A stretch of 64,000 bases of DNA from Nannocystis sp. RBIL2 (GTDB taxonomy: Bacteria; Myxococcota_A; Polyangia; Nannocystales; Nannocystaceae): positions 2,712,001 to 2,776,000 of the forward strand of contig NZ_JAPNJW010000001.1 of assembly GCF_026626745.1 (NCBI RefSeq), written 5' to 3'. This document shows positions 25,431 through 33,289 of this stretch, in pieces. The notes beneath the pieces are model-generated. The model saw only the letters and a program-made list of their open reading frames with translations. It ran no database searches and was not told the DNA's origin. Each line of letters begins with the position of its first letter. Position 1 is the first letter of the stretch. Made by a program: the position numbers and the translations under genes.

Positions 25431-25889
25431 TCACGCCGCGCCGTAGCGCGTGTGCCCGACGGTGCCTTCGCCGCGAGCGCTGCTCGTCGAGCCCGCGGAC
25501 GGCTCCTGATTCGCCACGACCTCGCCCCACCCCCGGCTCCCCGCGCCGGAGAAGATCCGCGTCGGATCGCGGCCCTCGGCGCCCTCGGATTCGAATGGCG
25601 GCAGCTCGGCGGTGACCAGCCGCAGCAGGTCACCCACCTGGCGATGACCGGCGATCGCGGGGCGCAACGGCTGGCGGTGATCCACCACATAGCGATTGCG
25701 ACGACCGTTGCGCTCGCGGGTGAGGTAGCCCGAGAGCGCCAGCTCTTTCACGATTCGCTGGACACCGCGCTCGGTGAGCCCGACCTCGGCCGCGACGTCG
25801 CTCAATCGAATCCCGGGGTCTTTGGCCAGACACAGCAGAACATGCGCGTGGTTGGTCAGGAAGGTCCATCTATCTTGATCTTCGGGCAT
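25431..25889 (-). CDS. MarR/ArsR-like winged-helix transcription regulator
   Basis: 152 residues from MPEDQDRWTFLTNHAHVLLCLA. An in-frame TTG at 25943 would add 18 residues. The helix-turn-helix is clear: IRLSDVAAEVGLTERGVQRIVKELALSGYLTRERNGRRNRYVV, including the wing with its basic tip. The C-terminal about 80 residues are low-complexity and may not be folded. Proteins starting this way are widespread single-domain regulators of unknown ligand. The remnant of another gene lies just downstream. Confidence 0.8.
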   Translation of the reverse strand: MPEDQDRWTFLTNHAHVLLCLAKDPGIRLSDVAAEVGLTERGVQRIVKELALSGYLTRERNGRRNRYVVDHRQPLRPAIAGHRQVGDLLRLVTAELPPFESEGAEGRDPTRIFSGAGSRGWGEVVANQEPSAGSTSSARGEGTVGHTRYGAA

Positions 25890-26723
25890 GAGCTCGTACC
25901 ATCCGTCCAATGCGTTCGGGGGGGTCTTTCGATGTTGCGGCAAGGAGCCGGTGGCGTCAACGGTGGAGCCCCGCCCTGCCCCCGCCCTGCCGGGCCTGCG
26001 TATCGAAATGCACGGCCACGGCGCGGCCGTCCAGGACGCCGGCGCAGCCCGAGCGCAGCAGGCTCAGCCATGAAGACGAGCTCGAATGCACCGAACAGGC
26101 GGCGCAAGTCCCTCGCGGCCGACCTTTCGCACCTCGCCCGTGCCCGGCAGCCACCCACGACAATGCGCGATGGCTGTGAAGCCGGCGCAAATAGATGAAT
26201 CAGCCGCGCCTGGCCGGAGCCACGCGCTGCCGTCACAGGGACGGTGTACTGCGAGTAAAAACCCCTGTCAATCGCTGCGCGGGGCCCGTGATCGATGTGC
26301 CCTGCCCGTGCAACACGTTCTCGCAGGCGCCTTTCGATCCTGTCATGGATGGGCGATATCGGTATAGAGCCGACATCTTTGCGGCAGCCTCGGCGGCAAC
26401 CACCATTGGCCTTTTTGCACCTCCGAGCCGGGCTCGGGGGACGGCGCCCGCACGCCCTCGGTCCCAGCCCCCGATCTACATCACCGCAGATTCGCGCAGT
26501 AGAACATGTTTCTTACTGTGAGATCGACCCCCGACCCTGCATCGAGCGGCCCCAGGACTTTCGATGCTGTCCGAGCAGGTCCCGAGAATGTTTCCGGCGA
26601 CCGCCCTCGTCGGGCCACCGATTGAGAAACAGTCGCCCTGATCGCTGATAATGACGCTACGGCGCCGACGACCGCCGCACGCGGCGGGCGTCGTCCGAGC
26701 GCCGCAGCTCGCCTGGTCGCGGC
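25890..26723. other. Non-coding stretch of about 830 bases
   Basis: Lies between two minus-strand genes. It holds several short open frames on both strands, none with a plausible ribosome binding site or recognisable domain. Sequence around 26480-26660 is less GC-rich than the coding neighbours. No tRNA, repeat array or clear terminator was seen. It may be decayed coding sequence. Confidence 0.4.
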
Positions 26724-28229
26724 TCAGATCGTGAACAGGCGGATGAAGGTCATGAAGATGTCGTAGCTGCCGTCGTAGGTCGCGTCGTGGACGGTGGCAG
26801 GGAAGGTCGCGGCGTTGATGCCGGTGTTGCTGCTCGAGTTGGTGCCGCCGACGCCGACGAGCGTGTCGAACCGTTGGTCGACCGCGAGCACCGACTCGTC
26901 GTTCCCGTCGCCGCCGTTGTACGAGCCCCAGACCTCGCCGCCGTCGTCTTCGAAGTTGACGAACAGCCCGTCCCACACCGTGCCATCGTGGGCGTTGTCG
27001 AAGCCGCTGGTGAAGAGGCCCGAGGAGGTCGTCGCGCCCGAGAGGTAGACGTCGCCGGCGGCGTCGATGCCCTCGAACTGATCGAAGCCGCTGCCGCCCC
27101 AGTAGCGCGACCACACGGGGATGTCGCCGTCGACGTCGAACTGGGCGAGGAACGCGTCGGTGACCCCGGACTTGCTGGTCAGCGCGAAGGTGCCCGAGGC
27201 GATGTCGCTGGTCGAACCGGCGACCCCGGCGAGGTAGACGAGGTCGTCGGGACCGGTGGTGTCGACGGCGACGCCGCGGCCCTGGTCGTCGCCGCTGCCG
27301 CCGAAGTAGGTGGCCCACTCGAGCGCCCCGTCGGTGTCGTAGCGGACGAGGAAGGCGTCGTGACCGCCGCCGTGGGTGTCGAAGAAGGCGCCGTCGAGCT
27401 CGTTGTTGGCCGAGGTGCTGTAGCCGCCGACGTAGACGGAGTCGTCCGAGCCGACGCCGCAGTCGAGCGCCCGCGTCGAGCCGGCGCTGCCGCCGTAGTA
27501 AGTGCCCCACAGCAGCAGGCCGGTGTCGCCGGAGAACTTGGCGACGAAGGCGTCGACGGTGCCGTCGAGGGTGTCGTCGTGCGGGGTGAAGTCGAGGACG
27601 CCGTCGAAGAGGTCGTCGGAGGTGGTGGTGCCGACGATGTAGACGTCGCCCTGCGAGTCGAGGCAGGTGGCGAAGGCCTCCTCGTGGCCGCTACCGCCGA
27701 AGTACGTGCCCCAGCGGCGCGTGCCGTTGCCGATGAACTTGACGAGCATGGCGTCGCCGTCGCCGTCGAGGAAGGTCTGGTGGGTGCTGGGCGTGGCGAT
27801 CACGTTGTTGACGGTGTTGGCCGAGCGGGTGCCGCCGGCGGCGTAGTAGACCGCGGCGTCCTCGTCGTAGATCACGTCGTGGAAGGTGTCGTCGCCGCTG
27901 CCGCCGTAGTAGTTGCCCCACACCTGGCCGCCGCTGGCGTTGAACTTGGTGAAGAAGGCGTCATGGCCGCCGTTGTGGCTCGAGTCGTGGAGCGAGCTGG
28001 CCGCGAGGCCGCTGGTCGAGGCGATGTCGCCGACAGTGACGACATTGTTGTCCTCGTCGAGGACGACGCCGCGCGCGGTCTCGAAGGCCGAGCCGCCGTC
28101 GTAAGTGCCCCACATCCGCGTCGGGTCGGCGTGCGCCGCGGGCACGATGCCGGCGAGCGTCGCCAGGGCCGCGGCCGCGGTGATGCAATAGCGAGTCGTG
28201 TGAATGCGATTGTCGAATGTCGAGTGCAT
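26724..28229 (-). CDS. Exported SBBP-type beta-propeller protein
   Basis: 501 residues starting MHSTFDNRIHTTRYCITAAAALATLAG with a Sec signal cleaved after AHA. The mature protein is about eight copies of an SBBP-like blade: WGTYDGGSAFETARGVVLDEDNNVVTVG, WGNYYGGSGDDTFHDV, WGTYFGGSGHEEAFATC, WGTYYGGSAGSTRALDC, WATYFGGSGDDQGRGV, WSRYWGGSGFDQFEGI and WGSYNGGDGNDESVLAV, each followed by DAFLVRYD-type strands. It has no lipobox, so it is secreted or periplasmic. GGAG lies 11 bases upstream of the start. SBBP propellers are common in myxobacteria and planctomycetes; ligand unknown. Confidence 0.87.
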   Translation of the reverse strand: MHSTFDNRIHTTRYCITAAAALATLAGIVPAAHADPTRMWGTYDGGSAFETARGVVLDEDNNVVTVGDIASTSGLAASSLHDSSHNGGHDAFFTKFNASGGQVWGNYYGGSGDDTFHDVIYDEDAAVYYAAGGTRSANTVNNVIATPSTHQTFLDGDGDAMLVKFIGNGTRRWGTYFGGSGHEEAFATCLDSQGDVYIVGTTTSDDLFDGVLDFTPHDDTLDGTVDAFVAKFSGDTGLLLWGTYYGGSAGSTRALDCGVGSDDSVYVGGYSTSANNELDGAFFDTHGGGHDAFLVRYDTDGALEWATYFGGSGDDQGRGVAVDTTGPDDLVYLAGVAGSTSDIASGTFALTSKSGVTDAFLAQFDVDGDIPVWSRYWGGSGFDQFEGIDAAGDVYLSGATTSSGLFTSGFDNAHDGTVWDGLFVNFEDDGGEVWGSYNGGDGNDESVLAVDQRFDTLVGVGGTNSSSNTGINAATFPATVHDATYDGSYDIFMTFIRLFTI

Positions 28230-28450
28230 GATAGTCGATCTCCGGAGGCGGCGGGCAGACCGGAGGACCGCACCCACCGGCCGCGACCGCCCTCAAGCAA
28301 GCGCCGCACCGAGCGGAGAAAGCCGCGTCATTTCGCCGTCCGGGGCCCCGCGGGGCCGATCGGAGCGGCCGCTGCCCCAGGGGTCCGCCGCATGGGGCCG
28401 CCGCATGGGGACGGCTGCGCGGCGGCCCGCGAGCGCGCTGACGGTCATGC

Positions 28451-28464
28451 TGTCCATATGGACA
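28451..28464. promoter_or_regulatory. Perfect palindrome TGTCCATATGGACA
   Basis: Fourteen-base perfect dyad in a divergent promoter region, with NdeI-like core CATATG. The position fits an operator for either flanking gene; the regulator is unknown. Confidence 0.45.
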
Positions 28465-28544
28465 TGCTCTGAAAGACATAATTTCGGTCCGGCGGTCGAA
28501 AATGCGCCGGGCCGCGCCCCCGCGACGGAGACACGCGATCCAGG

Positions 28545-28550
28545 TATCCT
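28545..28550 (+). promoter_or_regulatory. -10-like hexamer TATCCT, nine bases before ATG
   Basis: TATCCT followed by cgggtcgcc and the ATG at 28560, with no Shine-Dalgarno sequence. Consistent with transcription starting at or near the start codon. Confidence 0.45.
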
Positions 28551-28559
28551 CGGGTCGCC

Positions 28560-29506
28560 ATGAGCCCGACCGAGGACGAGGTCAAGGCCGCCATCGCGGC
28601 GCTCGCCAGCCCGGGGCTGCGCGCGCGCGACGATGCGTCCGCCACGCTCGAGCTGGGCGGCTGGGCGGTGGCGATGCAGCTCCTGCAGGCCTCGCGCGAG
28701 CTGAGGCGGACGGCGAAGGCCCGGGCGCTGTTCACATTCGTGGCGATCACCTACGCCGAGCAGATCCGCCGCGTCCGCGGCGCGCCGAGGCCGCTGCAGC
28801 TGCGTCTCAAGGGGAACGCCGGAGAGGTCTCGGCCGCGCTGCAACCGCTCGTCGGGCTCGATCTCCGGGTCGATCCGGAGCTGGTGGACATACCGGTCGC
28901 GCTCGAGTGCACGTGCGCCAGCACGATGGCCGCGCTCGACCTGCTGGCCTCCGCGATCGGAGCACGCTGGCAGCAGGACGAGTTCGGCGCGGTCGACGGC
29001 TGGCGGCGACCGCCTCGCTGCGCGGTGAGAGTGACCACCTGGCGGAATTTTCGATCGCGGTCCCCGACGTCCAGCCGGGTTCCCGGCGGATCGAGCGCCT
29101 ACACGTCGTCGTCGACGCGCTGTTCCCCGAGACCCACGAGATCCTGCGCCTCGACGAGCTGCGCCCCGGCGCGACTGTGACCGGCACCCTGTGCCGATTC
29201 GAGGTCGTCACCGTGGAACCCGACAGCGTGCGGCTCGTCGGTCGACCGTCACCGTCGGCCGAGCCCTATCCGCCGGCGATCCTGGCGCGAATCGTCGACT
29301 CGGCGTTCCTCGCGGTCGCCGGGGAGGAGGAGGAGCTCGCCGATGTCGAGTCCTTCCGTCCCGCCGGGGTAACGGACGAGGTGCATTGGGGATTGCGGTG
29401 GAAACGGCTGTCGACGGAGCAGATCGGCGAGCTGCGGATCCGCGTCGCTCGCTCGCTGTGGCTGCGCTCCACGCCGCTCGAACTGCGAGACGTGCCGATC
29501 CCGTGA
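28560..29506 (+). pseudogene. STN/secretin-N-like protein gene interrupted by a frameshift
   Basis: The first about 150 codons read MSPTEDEVKAAIAALASPGL and include a secretin N-terminal-like segment: PLQLRLKGNAGEVSAALQPL, VGLDLRVDPELVDIPVALEC, STMAALDLLASAIGARWQQDE. After about 29000 this frame becomes arginine-rich, while the frame one base back reads ATASLRGESDHLAEFSIAVPDV and stays protein-like to the stop at 29506. Rejoining the halves near 28990-29015 would give about 315 residues. Either one base was lost here or this is a sequencing error; no slippery heptamer typical of programmed -1 shifting is evident. No signal peptide is visible at the N-terminus, which is odd for an STN protein. 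Confidence 0.7.
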
Positions 29507-29717
29507 ACTGCCGAGGCGGAAGACTTTGACGCGGGGTCCGTCGAGCGTGGGCGAGCGCGCCGCGCCCGTGCGCCGCCCGCCCCGCCCGTCCCCGCTCGTG
29601 GTCCTCGTCGCCGCGCGTGAGTCATCCTCGACCGCACGCCGATCGCCAGAACGATCACACCCGACTCCTGGCCGGGAATCCGGGGTGTTTCGCGTATCAT
29701 GGCCGCCGGAGACCGGC

Positions 29718-30518
29718 GTGCCCCCTGCCCTCATCGACATCGGCGTCAACCTCACGCACCGCTCGTTCGCCTCTGACCTGCCGGCCTTGCTGAGCCGCGC
29801 TCGTGCGGCGGGGGTGGCCCACATGGTGGTCACGGGCACGAGCCTGTCCGGGAGCAGCCACGCGGTGGAGCTGGCGGAGGCGCATCCGGGGCTCCTGTCG
29901 GCCACTGCGGGGGTGCATCCGCACGACGCCAAGCACTGGGAGGGCGATGCGCCCGCGCGGCTGGCGAAGCTCGCGGAGCGGCCGCAGGTGCTGGCGATCG
30001 GCGAGTGCGGCCTCGACTTCGACCGCGACTTCTCGCCGCGCCCCGCGCAAGAGCGGTGCTTCGCGGCGCAGCTCGAGCTCGCAGCCACGACCGGCCTGCC
30101 GGTGTTCTTGCACGAGCGCTCGGCGCACGCGCGCTTCGTGGAGATCCTGGCCGAGCACCGCTCGCGGCTGTGCGACGCGGTGGTGCACTGCTTCACCGGC
30201 ACCAGGGCCGAGCTGCATCGCTACCTCGACATGGACTGTCACATCGGCATCACCGGGTGGATCTGCGACGAGCGCCGCGGGCTGCACCTGCGCGAGCTCG
30301 TGCGCTCGATCCCCGCGAACCGCTTGATGCTCGAGACCGATGCGCCGTTCCTCACCCCGCGCGACCTCAAGCCCACCCCCAAGCGCAACGAGCCGGCCTT
30401 GCTGGCGCACGTGGCCGCGGCAGTGGCCAGGGCCCGCGGCGAGACGCTCGAGGCGCTGGCGGCCAGCAGCACCGCCACGGCGTGCGCGTTCTTCGGGCTG
30501 AAGCTCGCGGCGGGCTAG
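29718..30518 (+). CDS. tatD: TatD-family 3'-5' exonuclease / DNase
   Basis: 266 residues from the GTG at 29718, which has GGAG six bases upstream; the TATCAT at 29695-29700 may be its -10. It aligns through its whole length with E. coli TatD as I recall it: LIDIGVNLTHRSF, AGVHPHDAKHW, IGECGLDFDRDFS with the metal-binding Glu and Asp, VFLHERSAHARF, VHCFTGTRAEL, GITGWICDERRGL, RLMLETDAPFLTPRDL and KRNEPALL. TatD is a cytoplasmic Mg-dependent 3'-5' exonuclease on single-stranded DNA/RNA, linked to repair of oxidative damage and DNA degradation. No tat translocase genes are nearby; the gene stands alone, as it often does. Confidence 0.95.
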   Translation: MPPALIDIGVNLTHRSFASDLPALLSRARAAGVAHMVVTGTSLSGSSHAVELAEAHPGLLSATAGVHPHDAKHWEGDAPARLAKLAERPQVLAIGECGLDFDRDFSPRPAQERCFAAQLELAATTGLPVFLHERSAHARFVEILAEHRSRLCDAVVHCFTGTRAELHRYLDMDCHIGITGWICDERRGLHLRELVRSIPANRLMLETDAPFLTPRDLKPTPKRNEPALLAHVAAAVARARGETLEALAASSTATACAFFGLKLAAG

Positions 30519-30613
30519 GCCGAGGCCTGGTGAGAAACTCGAGGTTGCGAATGGGTGCTGTTCGTCACCACGGCGCCGCTGAATCCGGCGATGGCCATGT
30601 CGTCCGTCCATGC

Positions 30614-31177
30614 ATGCCAGCCGCACTCGCTCGGTCACGCCGCGTTCTCCTCGCCCTCGTCTGTCTCGCGGTCCAATCGAGCTGCGGCCCAGGTCAGACC
30701 GCCAGCCCCGCGACGGCAACACCCGAGGCCGCACCGGCGCCCCAACCTGCGCCAGCGACCCAGCCTGCGGCGCAACCCGTGCCAGCGCCTCAACCAGCGC
30801 TGACGGCCGACCCGCCCGCCGCGTCCGGGTCCGCGCCTACACCTGCACCCACCGTCGATCTGGCGACCATGACGGCGGGCCGGTTCAGGATCGTCGCCAT
30901 CCCCAACCGCAAGAGTTGGGTCCCCTGCGGGGACCGCCATGTCGTCGGTGCGCTCGAGGTCGAGGTGCTCGACGCCGGCGAACCGCCGCCGCGCATGGTG
31001 CTGCTGGTCTCGTGCCCGACCGACGTGCGCGAGGTGAACCTCGCGGTCGGAGAGACGATCGCGGCGAAGCTGCATCACCGCAAGCAACCCTGGCCGAGTG
31101 TCGCGGGTCTGGCCAAGGACTTGCCCCGTCGCCAGGTCGCGTCGTTCGAGGCGCGCCCGGCCGACGACCCGCAGTGA
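30614..31177 (+). CDS. Small lipoprotein with Ala/Pro-rich linker
   Basis: 187 residues. Signal MPAALARSRRVLLALVCLAVQSSC with a lipobox-like QSSC. Residues about 25-75 are an Ala/Pro/Gln linker (PAPQPAPATQPAAQPVPAPQP) suited to spanning an envelope layer. The remaining about 110 residues form a small beta-rich domain (GRFRIVAIPNRKSWVPCGDRHVVGALEVEVLDAG, RMVLLVSCPTDV) with two Cys that could pair. No family recognised. The start is the only ATG giving a signal peptide, but it lacks a strong ribosome binding site. Confidence 0.7.
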   Translation: MPAALARSRRVLLALVCLAVQSSCGPGQTASPATATPEAAPAPQPAPATQPAAQPVPAPQPALTADPPAASGSAPTPAPTVDLATMTAGRFRIVAIPNRKSWVPCGDRHVVGALEVEVLDAGEPPPRMVLLVSCPTDVREVNLAVGETIAAKLHHRKQPWPSVAGLAKDLPRRQVASFEARPADDPQ

Positions 31178-31344
31178 TCGCGCCCGGGGGCCATGAGCCC
31201 TAAGCCACCAGCCGTGCCGGCGCGCCATGTCCTCGAAGACATGTCCCGATGCGCACGTTCGCGGGCCTCGCCACTCGAACAGCCGCACCCACACGTCCGG
31301 CGGATTGAGGACGTGCTGATACGCGAGCGCGCCTGCGCTCGTGT

Positions 31345-31350
31345 TATACG
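31345..31350 (+). promoter_or_regulatory. -10-like hexamer TATACG, six bases before ATG
   Basis: TATACG followed by gcggcc and the ATG at 31357; no Shine-Dalgarno sequence. Weaker than the other members of this set because the last base is not T. Confidence 0.3.
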
Positions 31351-31356
31351 GCGGCC

Positions 31357-31749
31357 ATGAGCGACGACATCGGCGAACTCGTGCGTCTGGCTTACGCCCT
31401 CGACACCGCCGGACGCGAGCGCGAGGCGATAGCGTTCTACGACCGGGCCTGGGCCCTCGGCGGACCCGCGGACGACCGTGTCGCCTTCCTCATCGGCTAC
31501 GGTTCCACCCTGCGCAACGTCGGCCGCCTCGACGAATCGCTCGACATCCTCCGCCGGGCCGACGCCGAGCGTCCGGGCGACCCCGCCACGCGGTGCTTCG
31601 AATCGCTGACCCTGCACAGCCTCGGCCGCCACGCCGAGGCCCTCGCCACCATGATCGAGGTCGCGCTCGCGCTCAAGGCCGGCTCGCCCTCGCTGCTCCG
31701 CTACGCCCGCGCGCTCGCCTGGTACCGCGACGAGCTCCGCGGCACATGA
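31357..31749 (+). CDS. TPR-repeat protein (TPR_5-like), 130 aa
   Basis: All-helical small protein with about three tetratricopeptide units: LVRLAYALDTAGREREAIAFYDRAWALGG, VAFLIGYGSTLRNVGRLDESLDILRRADAERP, and TRCFESLTLHSLGRHAEALATMIEVALAL. The STLRNVGRxDE and LTLHSLGRHAEAL motifs match the stand-alone TPR_5-type proteins found in many bacteria. Cytoplasmic; binding partner unknown. Not obviously in an operon with either neighbour. Confidence 0.82.
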   Translation: MSDDIGELVRLAYALDTAGREREAIAFYDRAWALGGPADDRVAFLIGYGSTLRNVGRLDESLDILRRADAERPGDPATRCFESLTLHSLGRHAEALATMIEVALALKAGSPSLLRYARALAWYRDELRGT

Positions 31750-31881
31750 CCGATCTGCGCCCTCACGCCGCCCGTCCTGTCGACCGCCGCCATGCGGCGT
31801 GCTCTCGCTTCGATCGGCAATTCCTTCGGAAAGACATCGCTGGGGCTCGGCGAGCGCCAGGTTGCGGGAGAGGGCGCGACG

Positions 31882-32913
31882 GTGATACGAGAGCGCGTGC
31901 GTCGGTGCCTCTTCTTCTTCGTCCTTGTTTCGTGCGTGGATGCGGACGCCCCGGCGACGGCACCTCCGGCGCCGACGCCCGGCGAGGCGGGCACGCCTCC
32001 GTCGGCGGCGGCCGGCGAGGCGACTGCTCCGGACGCGACGGTGCTCGAGGACCTCGAGTGGAAGGACCTCGTGACCGGCGTCAGCGCCTCGGGTGACGTG
32101 TTCGCCGATGTCCGCGGGGTCTGGCGCTGCGAGGACGGCGCGTGCCAACACCGGCCGTGGAGCGGCGGAGACGGCGGCCGGCAAGCGCTCCCGTGCGACG
32201 CGTCGAGCGACGACAATTTCGCGGTCTCTCCGGCAGGCACGCGCGTGGCGCAGGTCTGCGAGGGCAAGCTGGCGATCTCGACGCTCACCACCGGCGAGGT
32301 GGTGCGGCGCAAGTCGCCCTTCCCCGAGCTCGACGATCTCGAGGTCGACGAGAGCGGCGTCGTCACTGCGATCCACGAGCACCGCGTGGCCCGCGTGACC
32401 GCGAAGGGGCTGCAGGGTCCGTTCGCGCTCGAGGTCCCGAAGGAGGCCCTCACGCCGACGAATTTTGCCTCGCTCTACGCGGCGAACGGACCGTGGCTCG
32501 CCTACACCCACGGCGCCTACTCGGACGAGGTCGCCTGGCGGGCGTCGACGCCGGCGCCCACCCAGGTCGCGCTCGGGGGCGGCGCGCTGTTCAACGGCGA
32601 ACAGATGTGGGTCAGCCTCATGACGAACGGCTACGTGCGGATGACGGAGAGCGGCCCGGTGCCCGTCGCGGGGCGCATCGGCGGCGGCCTGCCCGGTCAC
32701 GGGCTCCTGCTGAGCGTGTTGCCCTGGGGCGCCGACGGGCTGATCGCGCAATACGAGGACGCGGCGCTGCTCGTCGATCGCGAGCTGAACACGCGGCGGC
32801 AGCTCCGCACGCCGAACGCGAAGGGCACCTACGGGACGATCGGCAGCGACCCTTCGGGGGCGTGGCTGTTCTTCGTCCACGAGGACGGCAGGATCGCCGT
32901 CGCTGCGCTCTGA
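31882..32913 (+). CDS. Lipoprotein, beta-rich, hypothetical
   Basis: 343 residues from the GTG at 31882, preceded by GGGAGAGGG at good distance. The longer ATG-initiated frame from 31792 gives no signal peptide. The signal is VIRERVRRCLFFFVLVSC with lipobox LVSC, followed by an Ala/Pro/Gly linker. The mature part has repeated short strands that may form a WD40/propeller-like fold (VSPAGTRVAQVCEGKLAISTLTTGEVV, LLVDRELNTRRQL, GSDPSGAWLFFVHEDGRIAVAAL). No active-site motif is visible. Function unknown. Confidence 0.72.
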   Translation: MIRERVRRCLFFFVLVSCVDADAPATAPPAPTPGEAGTPPSAAAGEATAPDATVLEDLEWKDLVTGVSASGDVFADVRGVWRCEDGACQHRPWSGGDGGRQALPCDASSDDNFAVSPAGTRVAQVCEGKLAISTLTTGEVVRRKSPFPELDDLEVDESGVVTAIHEHRVARVTAKGLQGPFALEVPKEALTPTNFASLYAANGPWLAYTHGAYSDEVAWRASTPAPTQVALGGGALFNGEQMWVSLMTNGYVRMTESGPVPVAGRIGGGLPGHGLLLSVLPWGADGLIAQYEDAALLVDRELNTRRQLRTPNAKGTYGTIGSDPSGAWLFFVHEDGRIAVAAL

Positions 32914-32996
32914 GCCGGCGAGGACGCCCACGTCCTGAGGCGATACCGCCGGCTGCCGCGGCGTTGACACCGGTCGGGCGCCTGGGTAATCGCGCG

Positions 32997-33266
32997 ATGG
33001 TGATCATCGATCTCACGTGTCAGAAGTGCGACGCGAGCTTCGAGCTGAACGCGCAGGCGCTCATCGACGGGACGGAGCCGCTGAAGTGCCCGCAGTGCGC
33101 GGCCAGGGCCCCTGCCGACCTCACGCGGGAGTTCGTCGCGGCGCTCACGGAGTTCCGCGCCCAGGTCGCCGCGCTGGACCGGAAATTTTTGCTCAGCGTG
33201 ACGTTCGAGTCCCCCTCTCTCGCCGATCTCGACGACCTCGGCTCCGAGGACGACGACGAGCCCTGA
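32997..33266 (+). CDS. Small zinc-ribbon protein, 89 aa
   Basis: The N-terminal half carries two CxxC knuckles, LTCQKC and LKCPQC, about 20 residues apart: a zinc ribbon of the kind found in small regulatory or RNA-associated proteins. The C-terminal half is a helix (EFVAALTEFRAQVAALDRKFLL) ending in a very acidic tail (LADLDDLGSEDDDEP). The ATG at 32997 is the first in frame after the end of the preceding lipoprotein gene. Upstream is GGTAAT with six bases to the ATG and no ribosome binding site. Function unknown. Confidence 0.7.
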   Translation: MVIIDLTCQKCDASFELNAQALIDGTEPLKCPQCAARAPADLTREFVAALTEFRAQVAALDRKFLLSVTFESPSLADLDDLGSEDDDEP

Positions 33267-33289
33267 AGCCCGACACTCGCTCGTCGGCG

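Larger units (their letters stand above)
28230..28559. promoter_or_regulatory. Divergent intergenic region with 14-bp palindrome
   Basis: 330 bases between the SBBP propeller gene and the STN-like gene. The perfect palindrome TGTCCATATGGACA lies at 28451-28464, about 95 bases before the plus-strand gene; nearby AT-rich sequence (28466-28488) contrasts with the surroundings. A dimeric regulator site is plausible but unproven. Confidence 0.45.

Noticed and set aside
31226..31243. Inverted repeat CATGTC-n6-GACATG, similar to arms at 52297-52314
   Set aside because: Arms are only six bases and flanking sequence does not extend the stem; only the 52288-52324 copy makes a good terminator. Two copies are not enough to claim a family.
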